DNA of 64,000 nucleotides. It comes from Odontesthes bonariensis. Its lineage: Eukaryota; Chordata; Actinopteri; Atheriniformes; Atherinopsidae. This document shows, piece after piece, positions 10,807 to 20,084 of the stretch. Where the stretch lies: assembly GCF_027942865.1 (NCBI RefSeq), contig NC_134528.1, positions 10,969,586 through 11,033,585 on the forward strand, given 5' to 3'. The notes under the pieces are model-generated. The model saw only the letters and a program-made list of their open reading frames with translations. It was not told the DNA's origin and did not search any database. Position 1 is the stretch's first letter. Every line of letters begins with the position of its first letter. A program made the position numbers and the translations under genes.

Positions 10807-13800
10807 ATAAGGAGAAACCAGAAATGATGTCACCCCGTCTGCACACTAGTCGCTGGTGTGGTCATGAAGAGACAGGAGGTGCATTAAAGTGACGCTGGAC
10901 TTTATTGCCTCCAAATGACTCTTAACTGAGCAAAGCAAAAAAAATGACAGAAGTTTTCCTTTGGTGAAGGAAAAAAATACACGTTTTTAAAATTACAGCT
11001 GCTGTGATCGTCGATGATGAAGATTTAAGTTTATTTATCAAACAGCTATTTGTTACAAATCTTCTTAAATGTTTATTTATCCGGGAAGTGATGATTTTGG
11101 TTATTTTGGGGTCAAAATGGGCAGCAATGCTTTGTAAGATTTAGTTTTGTGATACAGAATAGTTTGACCTCTTTGGTCCATATTGAACAGGTATATTCAG
11201 ATGTGCAAAGTTTCAGTAAATTCATTCTGATCCTCCAACGTTTTATGTAGCATTATCAGGTTATAGCCTTGAAATCTACTTGGTAGGCTACAACATTTTG
11301 GCACAGAAAATCATGGTTTCAGTAATTTGGTTTAATTTACATAAATGGTTAAAATCGCGTTAATCCATGAACACTTGGATGGAAAAAAATACCAATTAAA
11401 TAAAATCCCCTTTGGCCTTAGCTACTTTGTTTAGTGCTAATTGCAAAATGTTAGCATGCTAAACCAAGAAGCTGGATAAAGTAAAAATAAACCACTGACT
11501 TTCACTTTAAACCTGTTATTGTGCCAACATTATTATTGAAAACACTTAGGTTCGGTTATATTTATTTAAATCTGTTACATTAATGTTAAAGTGAGGGAAA
11601 ATTTAAAACCGACTGTTAGCATTTTCGCTGCTAACATTAGCATTTAGCTAACATCCTTTGGACTCCGTTTGCCTGCAAATAACAGAAAACTGCTCAAGTC
11701 ACCACATAGATAACGTAAAGATTCACAGACCTTTGTCCCTTATATGCAATATCAAAATAGGCAAATTTTCCCTCAGTAAATAAATAAATGACCAGCTCAT
11801 TTTATTCTGTTTATCTACCTTTTGGGACTTGTGTTAAAGTCTGTTTTAGGTCACATTTATACAAATATATAAAAAGGCTGACAACTGAAACCAACTTTTA
11901 AACCTTAAAATCACCTGAAATATGTTCACTGGGAAGACTTAATCCATTCAGTCCCTACGTTTTAGTATTATTTGACACACTGTGCTTTTAAGACAATACT
12001 GCAACTTGGTTTGCCACTTGCTTAAATAGACAGTTGTAGCTCTGCTGGCAGTGGCTAAAGTCTGTGCTGACATTTTGTTTTCTGACTGTATCTATGTCTT
12101 TTATTGTGGAAGGTGGAAGAAAATCCAACCTATGTTAACTTCAAAACTCAGAAAGACAAATGTTTGAATGTGGAAGGTTACACAGTTTAAGGCTTTTTAT
12201 CTTTATATATATATCTTTTCGAGCATTTTGTTAGTTTTTGTTTTCCTGTGATGATGAGAACACTGTGTGACTTTCAGTGCCTTTAATGTGAATCAGCACA
12301 TTGTGGGGAGATTCTGGACTTTCCCTCAGCAACAGAGACGAGGAAGTGTACAACGTTTGGATTTTGAAGCTGAAACGTCGGGGAATTCGCCTGTTCACCT
12401 GCTGCACCTTTCTAAGCCGTGACAATAAAAAGTCAAAATTCACTGAGACTTCCTGGGTTTGCTCATATCGGATGATGCAAAATAAGCAAACAAAGACATG
12501 TTTTATTGCAGTACCAGCGACGACAACATACTGTATAACTGAGAGTGAGGTAAAAGACACCAAAAACAAAGCAAATCAGGGAATATGCGTGTTTTAACTT
12601 TTGTTTATTTGAATCAGTTCATATTCAAAGTCATCCAGTTATCTGAAATACTGGGTTGTGTTTCTACAGACTGTATCGGATCAAAGGGAATGTTTTTACT
12701 GTGCAATTTATGACCCTGACTTTGACATTTTGAAACCCTATTAAAAGGAAACTCAATTTTATGTGAGTGGTTCTTTCCCTTTCAGAAGCGAAGACTTTGG
12801 TCACGCTTTATTCTACTTGGTCTCGTGGGTTTTTATCCTTTTTGTAACTGTAAATCTGGAGGAAGCTTCCTGGAAAGGAATAGATGAAGTGTGCTCAGTT
12901 GGTATTATTTTTTATAATTGTAGTCTTTGTCAGCAGCTGTCAACAACACTTTAGATAAATATAAAAAAAAAATGTGAAACCTGCTCATATTTTTATTCAC
13001 TTGCTCATTTGTTGCAAGCTGTTGGGGCTTGTAAAAATGATATTTTTAATGTAATTTGCAATAAATGATCAATTTCAGCTTCAGTTTAAAACCAGTGTTC
13101 AGCTGAGGACTACAACACCTCCACTACAACTCTGGCTGACAAACACATTTGGATCACAGGTCAGTCATCGGGTCTTTATAAACCTTTTGTCAGAGAAAAT
13201 AAAATCCTTCGTCCACAGCAGGCAGAGGAAAGTATATCTGGCCTTCAGGGCCTCTTTGCCTTCCTGTCAATTCAGATATTTCTGTTGTAACGGACGCATG
13301 AACCCTGCCACCCCTTCGGTTTCCTCTCCATCTTTATCCTGTCTGAGAACTCTGCTGCGGGCCACGGAGGGAGAAACACCGCCAGATGTGCGTGGTGCCA
13401 TGTGGTCAGGGAGGGGGCTGCGTTAGGGAGTTACTGAAGCCATGAGTCAGGCTTTGCAGAACTGCCAAAATGTCTGGCGGCAGGACTTTACAATGACATA
13501 CTGCAGTCGGTAATGTGCAACCAGCAAGACGAGACCTTTCACACAGGATTATACACTCACAGAGCACTTCATTACAACACAAGAGCTGCGCCATAAACTC
13601 TATTAAAGTGTCTCTAATTAAATTAATGCACATAAGTGGGCTAAAATATGAGGAATACTTCTAAATATGAGCCAGTCCAGTGTACCAGCACCATCCACTG
13701 TAAACGGTATTTAGTAGAATCATCACATCTCTGACATGGTTAACACAAACTGTCAATGAAGAAGATTTATAACGGGGACTGTCTTTGTGTTAGACTGAAC

Positions 13801-13890
13801 CCGTGTTCCTGATAAAATGCAAGCTGAGCGTCAGCAAAGGCATGCGGGATGAGAGGTGATCGATTTGTATGACACCAGTTCAGTATATTT
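10807..13890. other. 3' flank of the sialyltransferase; no further gene seen
   Basis: A/T-rich sequence with several AATAAA/ATTAAA hexamers (for example near 10883, 12424 and 13060) that could end the sialyltransferase transcript. No ORF here shows a recognisable protein pattern. Confidence 0.5.
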
Positions 13891-13894
13891 AATA

Positions 13895-14600
13895 TGTTTA
13901 AGTTGGAGAAAATCATAGATGAATATGAGTCTGGGAGAAGATTAAAAGAAGAACTAAAAAAAAAATCTGAAATCCATCATCCTGCTGTCTGGAAGATCCT
14001 TTACAAGTGAAGAACATTTAAAACATCGGCCAACTTAGACAAGTCGGGGAGTCTTGGCAAGTTAAACCTCTTCAGATGAAGAAATAAAGAAGTCTTTTGT
14101 TTTTTTTAAACCTACTAAAAGTTGATGCCAAAGTAAAGAGAACACCAGGACTTCTGGAACAAAGTGCTTTGGACGGATGAAACTAAAATTGAAATATTTG
14201 AACACAGTAACAGTGTGTAGCGTAAACCAAAGGATGGCGTTTGAGAAGATTTTCATACAGACCTGAAAGCATGGGAGTGTAAATGTCATGGTTTGGGACT
14301 GCTTAGCTCTAGCAGGACCTTTCCAACTCACCATCATGGAGTCCACTATGAATTCTTTGTATCAGAAGGTGCTGGAGAAAAGACTGAGACCAAGTATCCA
14401 AAGATTTGGACCAAAAACACTCCAGTAAATCCACCAAGGTTTGGCTCAAAGATAGAAATGAAGAGTTCTGGAATAGCCAACCAAGTCTAGATCTTAATGC
14501 AGTTGAGATGGTGATTGGAAACTGGCTGGAGATGCAAGAAACCCCTCAAACATCAAACAGCTGAAAGAAGTTTTGTATCTATCCTCTGAGAAATGGAGAG
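13895..14600 (+). pseudogene. Tc1-like transposase, heavily decayed
   Basis: Translation pieces give EKIIDEYESG and SEIHHPAVWKILYK (helix-turn-helix region), then DFWNKVLWTDETKIEIFEH (first catalytic Asp region), then GLGLLSSSRTF. Multiple stops and frame changes separate them. This order is that of Tc1 family transposases, which run about 340 residues. Terminal repeats were not identified. Confidence 0.75.
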
Positions 14601-14609
14601 GATGTTAGA

Positions 14610-15200
14610 GACTGTTCAGGCACACATGCTGTTACAGCATTCGAGTTGAGGTCAGATTGGTTGACAGTTTCTTGCTAAAGTTAAGGCAGAGTTTGACTTT
14701 GTTATGCTTAATTGAGACAATTAGACCAGCTCTGGGCTCCGGTCTCTGATTGGTTTATTAACCATCTGCCTGTTAAGGCTGGGTTTCTTTTTTAGTTGAT
14801 GCTGTGGAGCCCAGAGAGCTCATTAGTCCTTGACTGTGCTTACTTTAGTTTGTTTTTAATACAAAAGGGAATATTTTCATTGTTTTTGTATAATTTTCTT
14901 TGTACTACAAGAAACTGAGAGTAAAAGATCAAAGGAAGCCACAGACTGATGGTGTTTTTTGTGAAGGCGCTTGCGTCTCCACAGCGAAAGAGGGCACTTG
15001 GGAATAGTCAGACCCACTCTTACACATCTTATTGAGCTGATTTCGGCCAAAAGAGGAAATAAGAGCCACAAGATATCCTGTTCATCAGAGGGAATTAAGG
15101 AACTTTGATATCTTTATTGATTTTTCCAATTAAAATGATTTGAAAGAAGATCAGATATTGATATGTTGCCATTTCTAAATGATTAAAATATTTAATGGGG
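14610..15200. other. no feature recognised
   Basis: Unique-looking A/T-rich sequence between the Tc1 remnant and the LINE 3' end. Confidence 0.4.
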
Positions 15201-15204
15201 GGTT

Positions 15205-16525
15205 CTAGAGTAGTAGAGTAGAGTGTACTTTATTGTCCCCAGGGGGAAATTTGTCTTGGGCTTCCAACAATCACTGCATAACATACAGCACTCACACACT
15301 CAGCATACAACATAAACATAGAAAAAACATTAAAAACATAGAACATAAGACTGTGCAGCGCATGTCTATCTGTGATTGAGCATTCTTATGGCAGACGGGA
15401 TAAAGGAGTTCTTATATTTGTTGAGTCTGCAGTTCAATGTCCTAAAACGTCTACCTGAGGGTAGCAGAGTGAATTCATTGTGCAGAATGTGTGTGGGGTC
15501 CTCTAGAATCTTCAGTGCCTCCCTGAGCACTGACTTTTCATAGATGGACTGCATATATCCCTGATCTTGGTGACCAACAATCTTCAGTGCAGTTTTAACC
15601 AAACGCCCCAACTTGGTTTTTAACTGAACAGTCAGATTACCATACCACGTTTGCACACCATACTGTATCACACTTTCTAAGATCATTTGGAAAAATAAAA
15701 ACAGAAGCCTATTATTAACACCATACAGCCTTAGTCGTCTTAAAAAGTACATCCTCTGTTGGAGCTTGGTACAGAGGCTCTCAATATGGACTTGCCATGT
15801 TAGTGAACTGTCCATGAAGACACCCAGGTATTTATATGAGGGGACCTGACATATGGGGGTGTTATGGATGTGTACTGCATTTGTGTTGGAAACTACTCTT
15901 GGGTCAAATATCATTTCCTGAGTTTTTTTCACATTGACAACAAGATGATGGGCATCATACCAGTCAACAAACTGTTCTATCTCCGAATGGTATGGTGCTG
16001 TTTCCTGATCCTTATGTAGTAGCCCCAGGATTGCAGTGTCATCTGAGAACTTGACAATGTAGTTGTGTGGGTGAGTACTCACACACTCATTTGTGTAGAT
16101 AGTGAAGAGGACAGGAGAACTCACACAACCTTGAGGAGCCCCTGTGCTTATGCACTTAGTTTGTGAGGCTGCATTGTGGCCTCTGACATACTGCGTCCTA
16201 TTTGTTAAAAAGGAATAGTACCACTTTATGATAAAAGAGCTAACACCCATGTTCTTTAGTGTCTCTAGTAGTAAAAATGGCTGAATTGTATTAAAAGCTG
16301 AGCTAAAATCAATAAAAAGTAAACGAGCGTAGGTCTTTGGGTCCTCCAGATGTTTCAGTACAAGATGGGTGATGCTGCTTACAGCATCATTTGTACTACG
16401 CTGATGCTTATAGGAAAACTGCCATGGGTCTAGTTTTGGGTTGACCTCGGTTTTTAAAAGGGACACCATGTATTTTTCAAAGCATTTCATGACTTCTGAA
16501 ATGGTTCTAATTGTTTCACGACTCT
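15205..16525 (-). mobile_element. 5'-truncated L2-type LINE
   Basis: Minus-strand element whose 3' end lies at about 15205, with a short CTACTCTACTCTACTACTCT-like tail after an AATAAAGTACACT stretch. The open frame above it is cut at about 16525, where a TAG precedes the family's conserved MKCFEK region. 5' truncation is usual for LINE insertions. Confidence 0.85.
15366..16490 (-). CDS. LINE reverse transcriptase C-terminal frame (partial)
   Basis: An uninterrupted frame of 374 residues of a non-LTR retrotransposon ORF2. In order: FIDFSSAFNTIQP (motif A, catalytic Asp), STGAPQGCVSSPVLF (motif B), VKFSDDTAIL (motif C, with S where A is usual before DD), LVVNVKKTQEMIF (motif D), YKYLGVFMDSSLTW (motif E), and a C-terminal KNSFIPSAIRMLN typical of L2-like elements. 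The endonuclease and RT N-terminus are missing, so this copy cannot be autonomous. The intact frame suggests a fairly young insertion. Confidence 0.88.
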   Translation of the reverse strand: MKCFEKYMVSLLKTEVNPKLDPWQFSYKHQRSTNDAVSSITHLVLKHLEDPKTYARLLFIDFSSAFNTIQPFLLLETLKNMGVSSFIIKWYYSFLTNRTQYVRGHNAASQTKCISTGAPQGCVSSPVLFTIYTNECVSTHPHNYIVKFSDDTAILGLLHKDQETAPYHSEIEQFVDWYDAHHLVVNVKKTQEMIFDPRVVSNTNAVHIHNTPICQVPSYKYLGVFMDSSLTWQVHIESLCTKLQQRMYFLRRLRLYGVNNRLLFLFFQMILESVIQYGVQTWYGNLTVQLKTKLGRLVKTALKIVGHQDQGYMQSIYEKSVLREALKILEDPTHILHNEFTLLPSGRRFRTLNCRLNKYKNSFIPSAIRMLNHR

Positions 16526-16617
16526 AAATAATCCCCAAACAATTAAAAACTGGAGAGACACTTTCAGTGCAAGGTGAGATTTTTTGAGTCAACATTTTCG
16601 AGAGGCGTCTGGCTGCA

Positions 16618-16748
16618 GACCTGCACTGTCAGGACCCATGACCTGCACTGTCAGGACCCATGACCTGCACTGTCAGGACCCATGACCTGCACTGTCAGGA
16701 CCCATGACCTGCACTGTCAGGACCCATGACCTGCACTGTCAGGACCCT
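16618..16748 (+). repeat. 22-bp tandem repeat, six copies
   Basis: Six near-perfect head-to-tail units containing CCTGCACTGTCAGGACCC. Inverted units of the same sequence occur at 18965-19020. They form the subterminal region of the 16.6-19.0 kb element. Confidence 0.9.
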
Positions 16749-16759
16749 TAGTTGCAGAC

Positions 16760-16852
16760 ATGCACTGTGACGTCACCTGCACTGTGAGGACCCGAAGCGA
16801 CAAGGAGGAGCACGTATTTTTCGTTCCCCATTTGAACTGTGGAGACGACAAG
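16760..16852 (+). CDS. candidate first exon of the 16.6-19.0 kb element gene
   Basis: An ATG at 16760 opens MHCDVTCTVRTRSDKEE through NCGDDK and meets a good donor (AAG|GTGAGT) after 16852. A CRE-like palindrome TGACGTCA (16768-16775) lies inside it, so part may be promoter or untranslated leader. No family recognised. Confidence 0.35.
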
Positions 16853-16932
16853 GTGAGTAAAAGTCGAGTGAAAACAACTTTCATACGAAGAAACAGAAAC
16901 AGTCTTTATTCACTGGAACGTTACGTTGCACA

Positions 16933-17436
<504 letters not shown>

Positions 17437-17455
<19 letters not shown>

Positions 17456-17598
17456 CCGCCGGCACTACGCCCAAAATCGAACGCTGCACGTCATGTTGCA
17501 AACTGTTTCACTGCCCTCTGTGCCTACGATTTAAACCAGCAAAATTGTCCAAGCTGCAGAGCCACTTAGAGGCACAAAAGGTGGCATTTTATTTAAAG
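17437..17598 (+). CDS. element gene exon with Cys-rich finger
   Basis: Acceptor CTCTTACAG ends at 17436 and donor AAG|GTAAGC begins at 17599; exactly 54 codons. It encodes [15 protein letters not shown] followed by [16 protein letters not shown], a C-x2-C ... C-x2-C ... H arrangement like the N-terminal fingers of some fish DNA transposon proteins. A zinc-binding, possibly DNA-binding, module is inferred. Confidence 0.55.
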
Positions 17599-17759
17599 GT
17601 AAGCATAATGTATTTGTCTGTTTGTTTGTACTCATAAGTATTAGCCAACGCTACTAACTTCTGGCAGGTTGTGGTTTGGTTTGTAAAAGGGTAAAAGGAA
17701 AATGAAGGGAATGTAGGTTGCAGTGAAGAACATCTGACACCTCATTTTCTGTCTTTTAG

Positions 17760-17820
17760 AAACCTATCCCAGTCACTAAATCCTGGCAACTGGACAGAGA
17801 AAACTGGACTACAAATTCAG
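17760..17820 (+). CDS. element gene small exon
   Basis: Acceptor GTCTTTTAG ends at 17759 and donor GTAAGA starts at 17821. It encodes KPIPVTKSWQLDRENWTTNS in phase with the preceding exon. The 61-base length leaves one base over, which does not match the best frame of the next candidate exon. Confidence 0.45.
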
Positions 17821-17876
17821 GTAAGAGTATAAAGTATGTATAATGCATGTATTCATATTAATAGTTGAGTACTCAG

Positions 17877-17946
17877 GAAGAAGAGCAGCAGGCAGAGGTC
17901 TCCAAGAGAGCCAGACTTGCTGATGTGGACACACCAGTGGAAGGCG
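17877..17946 (+). CDS. element gene small acidic exon (frame conflict upstream)
   Basis: Acceptor TACTCAG ends at 17876 and donor GTAAGC follows the GGC codon. The frame EEEQQAEVSKRARLADVDTP joins the next exon in phase 0. It does not join the previous exon in phase, so an exon is missed, an alternative site is used, or the copy carries a frameshift. Confidence 0.4.
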
Positions 17947-18031
17947 TAAGCTTTTGCACAGTATCTATTGGTCAGATACTGTTGGTGTGGCAGCTATAGT
18001 ACAGACATCTTTCTTTCTGTCTTTTCCATAG

Positions 18032-18340
18032 GACTCGGTTGAAGATCGCATTCTTAAAAATTGCAGACATGCAGCAGAGTGGGCTGAGGCCAACAAACCA
18101 CTGTTGTCTGGCAGATTGGACCTGCCTGACGTTCTGGGCATGGGGGAAGAGGAACAGGCAGAGGCTGCTCTACAGTATGGGAGGTTGTGGAACGAAGAAC
18201 TGGACGAGGATGAAAGAGAAGCGATCCTGGAGCCTTTCAAAATGATATTTCACAATATTAACGACATGTTGATATTTTGTGAACAGGTAGTCGACAAAAA
18301 CAAAGATTTTTTGTCATATTGTGAATGTTTGACTGAATAA
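18032..18340 (+). CDS. element gene terminal exon with overlapping poly(A) signal
   Basis: Acceptor TTTCCATAG ends at 18031. It encodes about 102 residues (DSVEDRILKNCRHAAEW ... FCEQVVDKNKDFLSYCECL) and stops at TAA 18338-18340, which overlaps the AATAAA hexamer at 18336-18341. The protein is acidic and helical-looking (GEEEQAEAALQY, LDEDEREAILEPF). No family was recognised. Confidence 0.5.
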   Translation, partial: DSVEDRILKNCRHAAEWAEANKPLLSGRLDLPDVLGMGEEEQAEAALQYGRLWNEELDEDEREAILEPFKMIFHNINDMLIFCEQVVDKNKDFLSYCECLTE

Positions 18341-18341
18341 A
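18336..18341 (+). promoter_or_regulatory. AATAAA polyadenylation signal overlapping the stop codon
   Basis: The TAA stop is embedded in AATAAA directly after GACTG, giving the element gene a very compact 3' end. Confidence 0.6.
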
Positions 18342-19044
18342 CACTACAGAACATTTGATCATGTTGTGACTTGGTGTGTTTTTATGTTTTCTCATTGATC
18401 CCTTAATAATTTGACTAAGATTATACTGTAGATATCAAGAGTTAGGGTACTATTTAGTGTTACTAAGGTGTTCCAGCAGCACAAAAACATAATTGGCATA
18501 GACATAGAACCAAACATGAAATTTATGGTGGTTAAGGATAAAAATACAGAATAATACAACAGAAAAACTAATTGAAAGAAATATATATATAAAGAGCAGT
18601 GCGATAAAGTCAAAATGAAATGATAATGAAATACCAGTGACTTACTCTATAGTACACAATAAAATGTACAGTATAGGCCTATGGCATCTTGTGAGATGTT
18701 GGCTTATGAATATGAGCCTAAGAGAAAATGTGTGCACTGACCAAACAAAAGTTTACAATACAGATAAAAACAATAGACCGGGAATTGATAGACTTTATGT
18801 CGTACTGTTAACTAATTAATTCATTTGTGAGGACCTCTTGAAAAATATAGCGTTTAAAATCGTTTAAAAATACGTGCTTCCGATACACACGCTTTTATTT
18901 TGAAAGGCTTCGAATCAACTTCCGGTCCTCACAGTGCACTTCCGGTCCTCACAGTGCAGGTGACGGTCTGCAACAGGGTCCTGACAGTGCAGGTCTGTGG
19001 GTCCTGACAGTGCAGGTCTGCAGCCAGACTCTCTTGGAGATTTT

Positions 19045-19965
19045 CCGCTTCCTTCAGGCATGAAGTTACTCACTGCTGCCCCCCAGTGGTGAGAGCAGGT
19101 CATTGCAAGCACACCGAGTTAAACAGCCCTTTTACCTTCATGATGAATTTAATCAGTCCCTATCAAATAAACCATAAATAAACCATGAATAATAAAAGAG
19201 TTCCTTCTTTCCACTGTCGCCTTGTGCTCGCTCAGGATGGAGGATTGAACCGAAGAGCAGTTTAGATGCAGCTTGTAGCTTTTCTTAGTAGGAAACTTTT
19301 TCTTCTGAATGGGCATTGAATGAAATTAACTTATGTGGATTTTATACAATAGAATGTATTGTATTTCCAATCAATTGTATCCCAATTAATAGGACTGATT
19401 GGCTTCAACTGGACTGCATCTTTGACGTGATGTGACATTTTCATGCTATATAAATTAAACTAAATTTAATTTAATTTAATTATATTTACTTTGGAAGAGA
19501 AGACATGGATATAAGTCATATTCTGCATCAACAAATATAAGTGGACTCATTGAAAAGCAACATTTTGAAACTTTATTTTGAAACCAAAGAACTAACAAAC
19601 CTGAGAGTTTTGAAGATTAGTTTAATAGCTTAAAAAGCTTTTCCCCTCCTTTTTCTTTCAGTTTTTTCATTCTAATCAGTTCCTCTCCGTGCTTAAATAG
19701 TGTTTTTATCCTCTGTTTGTTTTGTATTTGTACAATATCTAAATAAAGTACTTAGAGAGGAGAGAATGTGTGTTTTTCGATCAAGCTACAGGAAAAGAAG
19801 GAACGTAAAGGTGTCCGTGCAAATGCCTGCTTAAAAACAAAGCAGACATATTTCTATTTATGAATGGGTTTGGGTCCTGTCTATCCACTTTAAAACATCT
19901 GTGAATCCAGTCTGAGAGAAATGTAATCGCAGGGATCGAACCTCCAATTTGTTTTTTTAAGAGGC
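19045..19965. other. intergenic; retroelement tail only
   Basis: Around 19440-19490 there is GCTATATAAATTAAAC followed by TTTAA repeats, the tail style of fish LINE/SINE 3' ends. Otherwise no feature recognised; the promoter of zinc-finger gene A should lie here. Confidence 0.45.
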
Positions 19966-19969
19966 GAAC

Positions 19970-20084
19970 ATGAGCGAAGTGGATTATCTTCAACAGAGCA
20001 ACAGAAAAAGTCAGACTTTAGAGGACGAACTGGACACTAAAACCCTCGGAGTTCATCAGGATGATGTTATAAACCAAATAGCGG
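19970..20084 (+). CDS. zinc-finger gene A exon 1
   Basis: ATG at 19970; donor GG|GTAAAA with GT at 20085-20086. Its 38 codons plus one base end ...LGVHQDDVINQIA. The first exon of zinc-finger gene B has the same design (MSEV..., LGTKSPGVHQ...VTNQAA) and the same phase, which supports the start. Confidence 0.75.

Noticed and set aside
12231..12597. Overlapping ORFs of about 100 codons on both strands in the sialyltransferase 3' flank
   Set aside because: No conserved pattern on either strand; consistent with chance frames in noncoding sequence.
16618..16748. Regular 22-bp repeats resembling a CRISPR array
   Set aside because: Units are directly contiguous with no unique spacers, in an animal genome; they are subterminal repeats of a transposable element.
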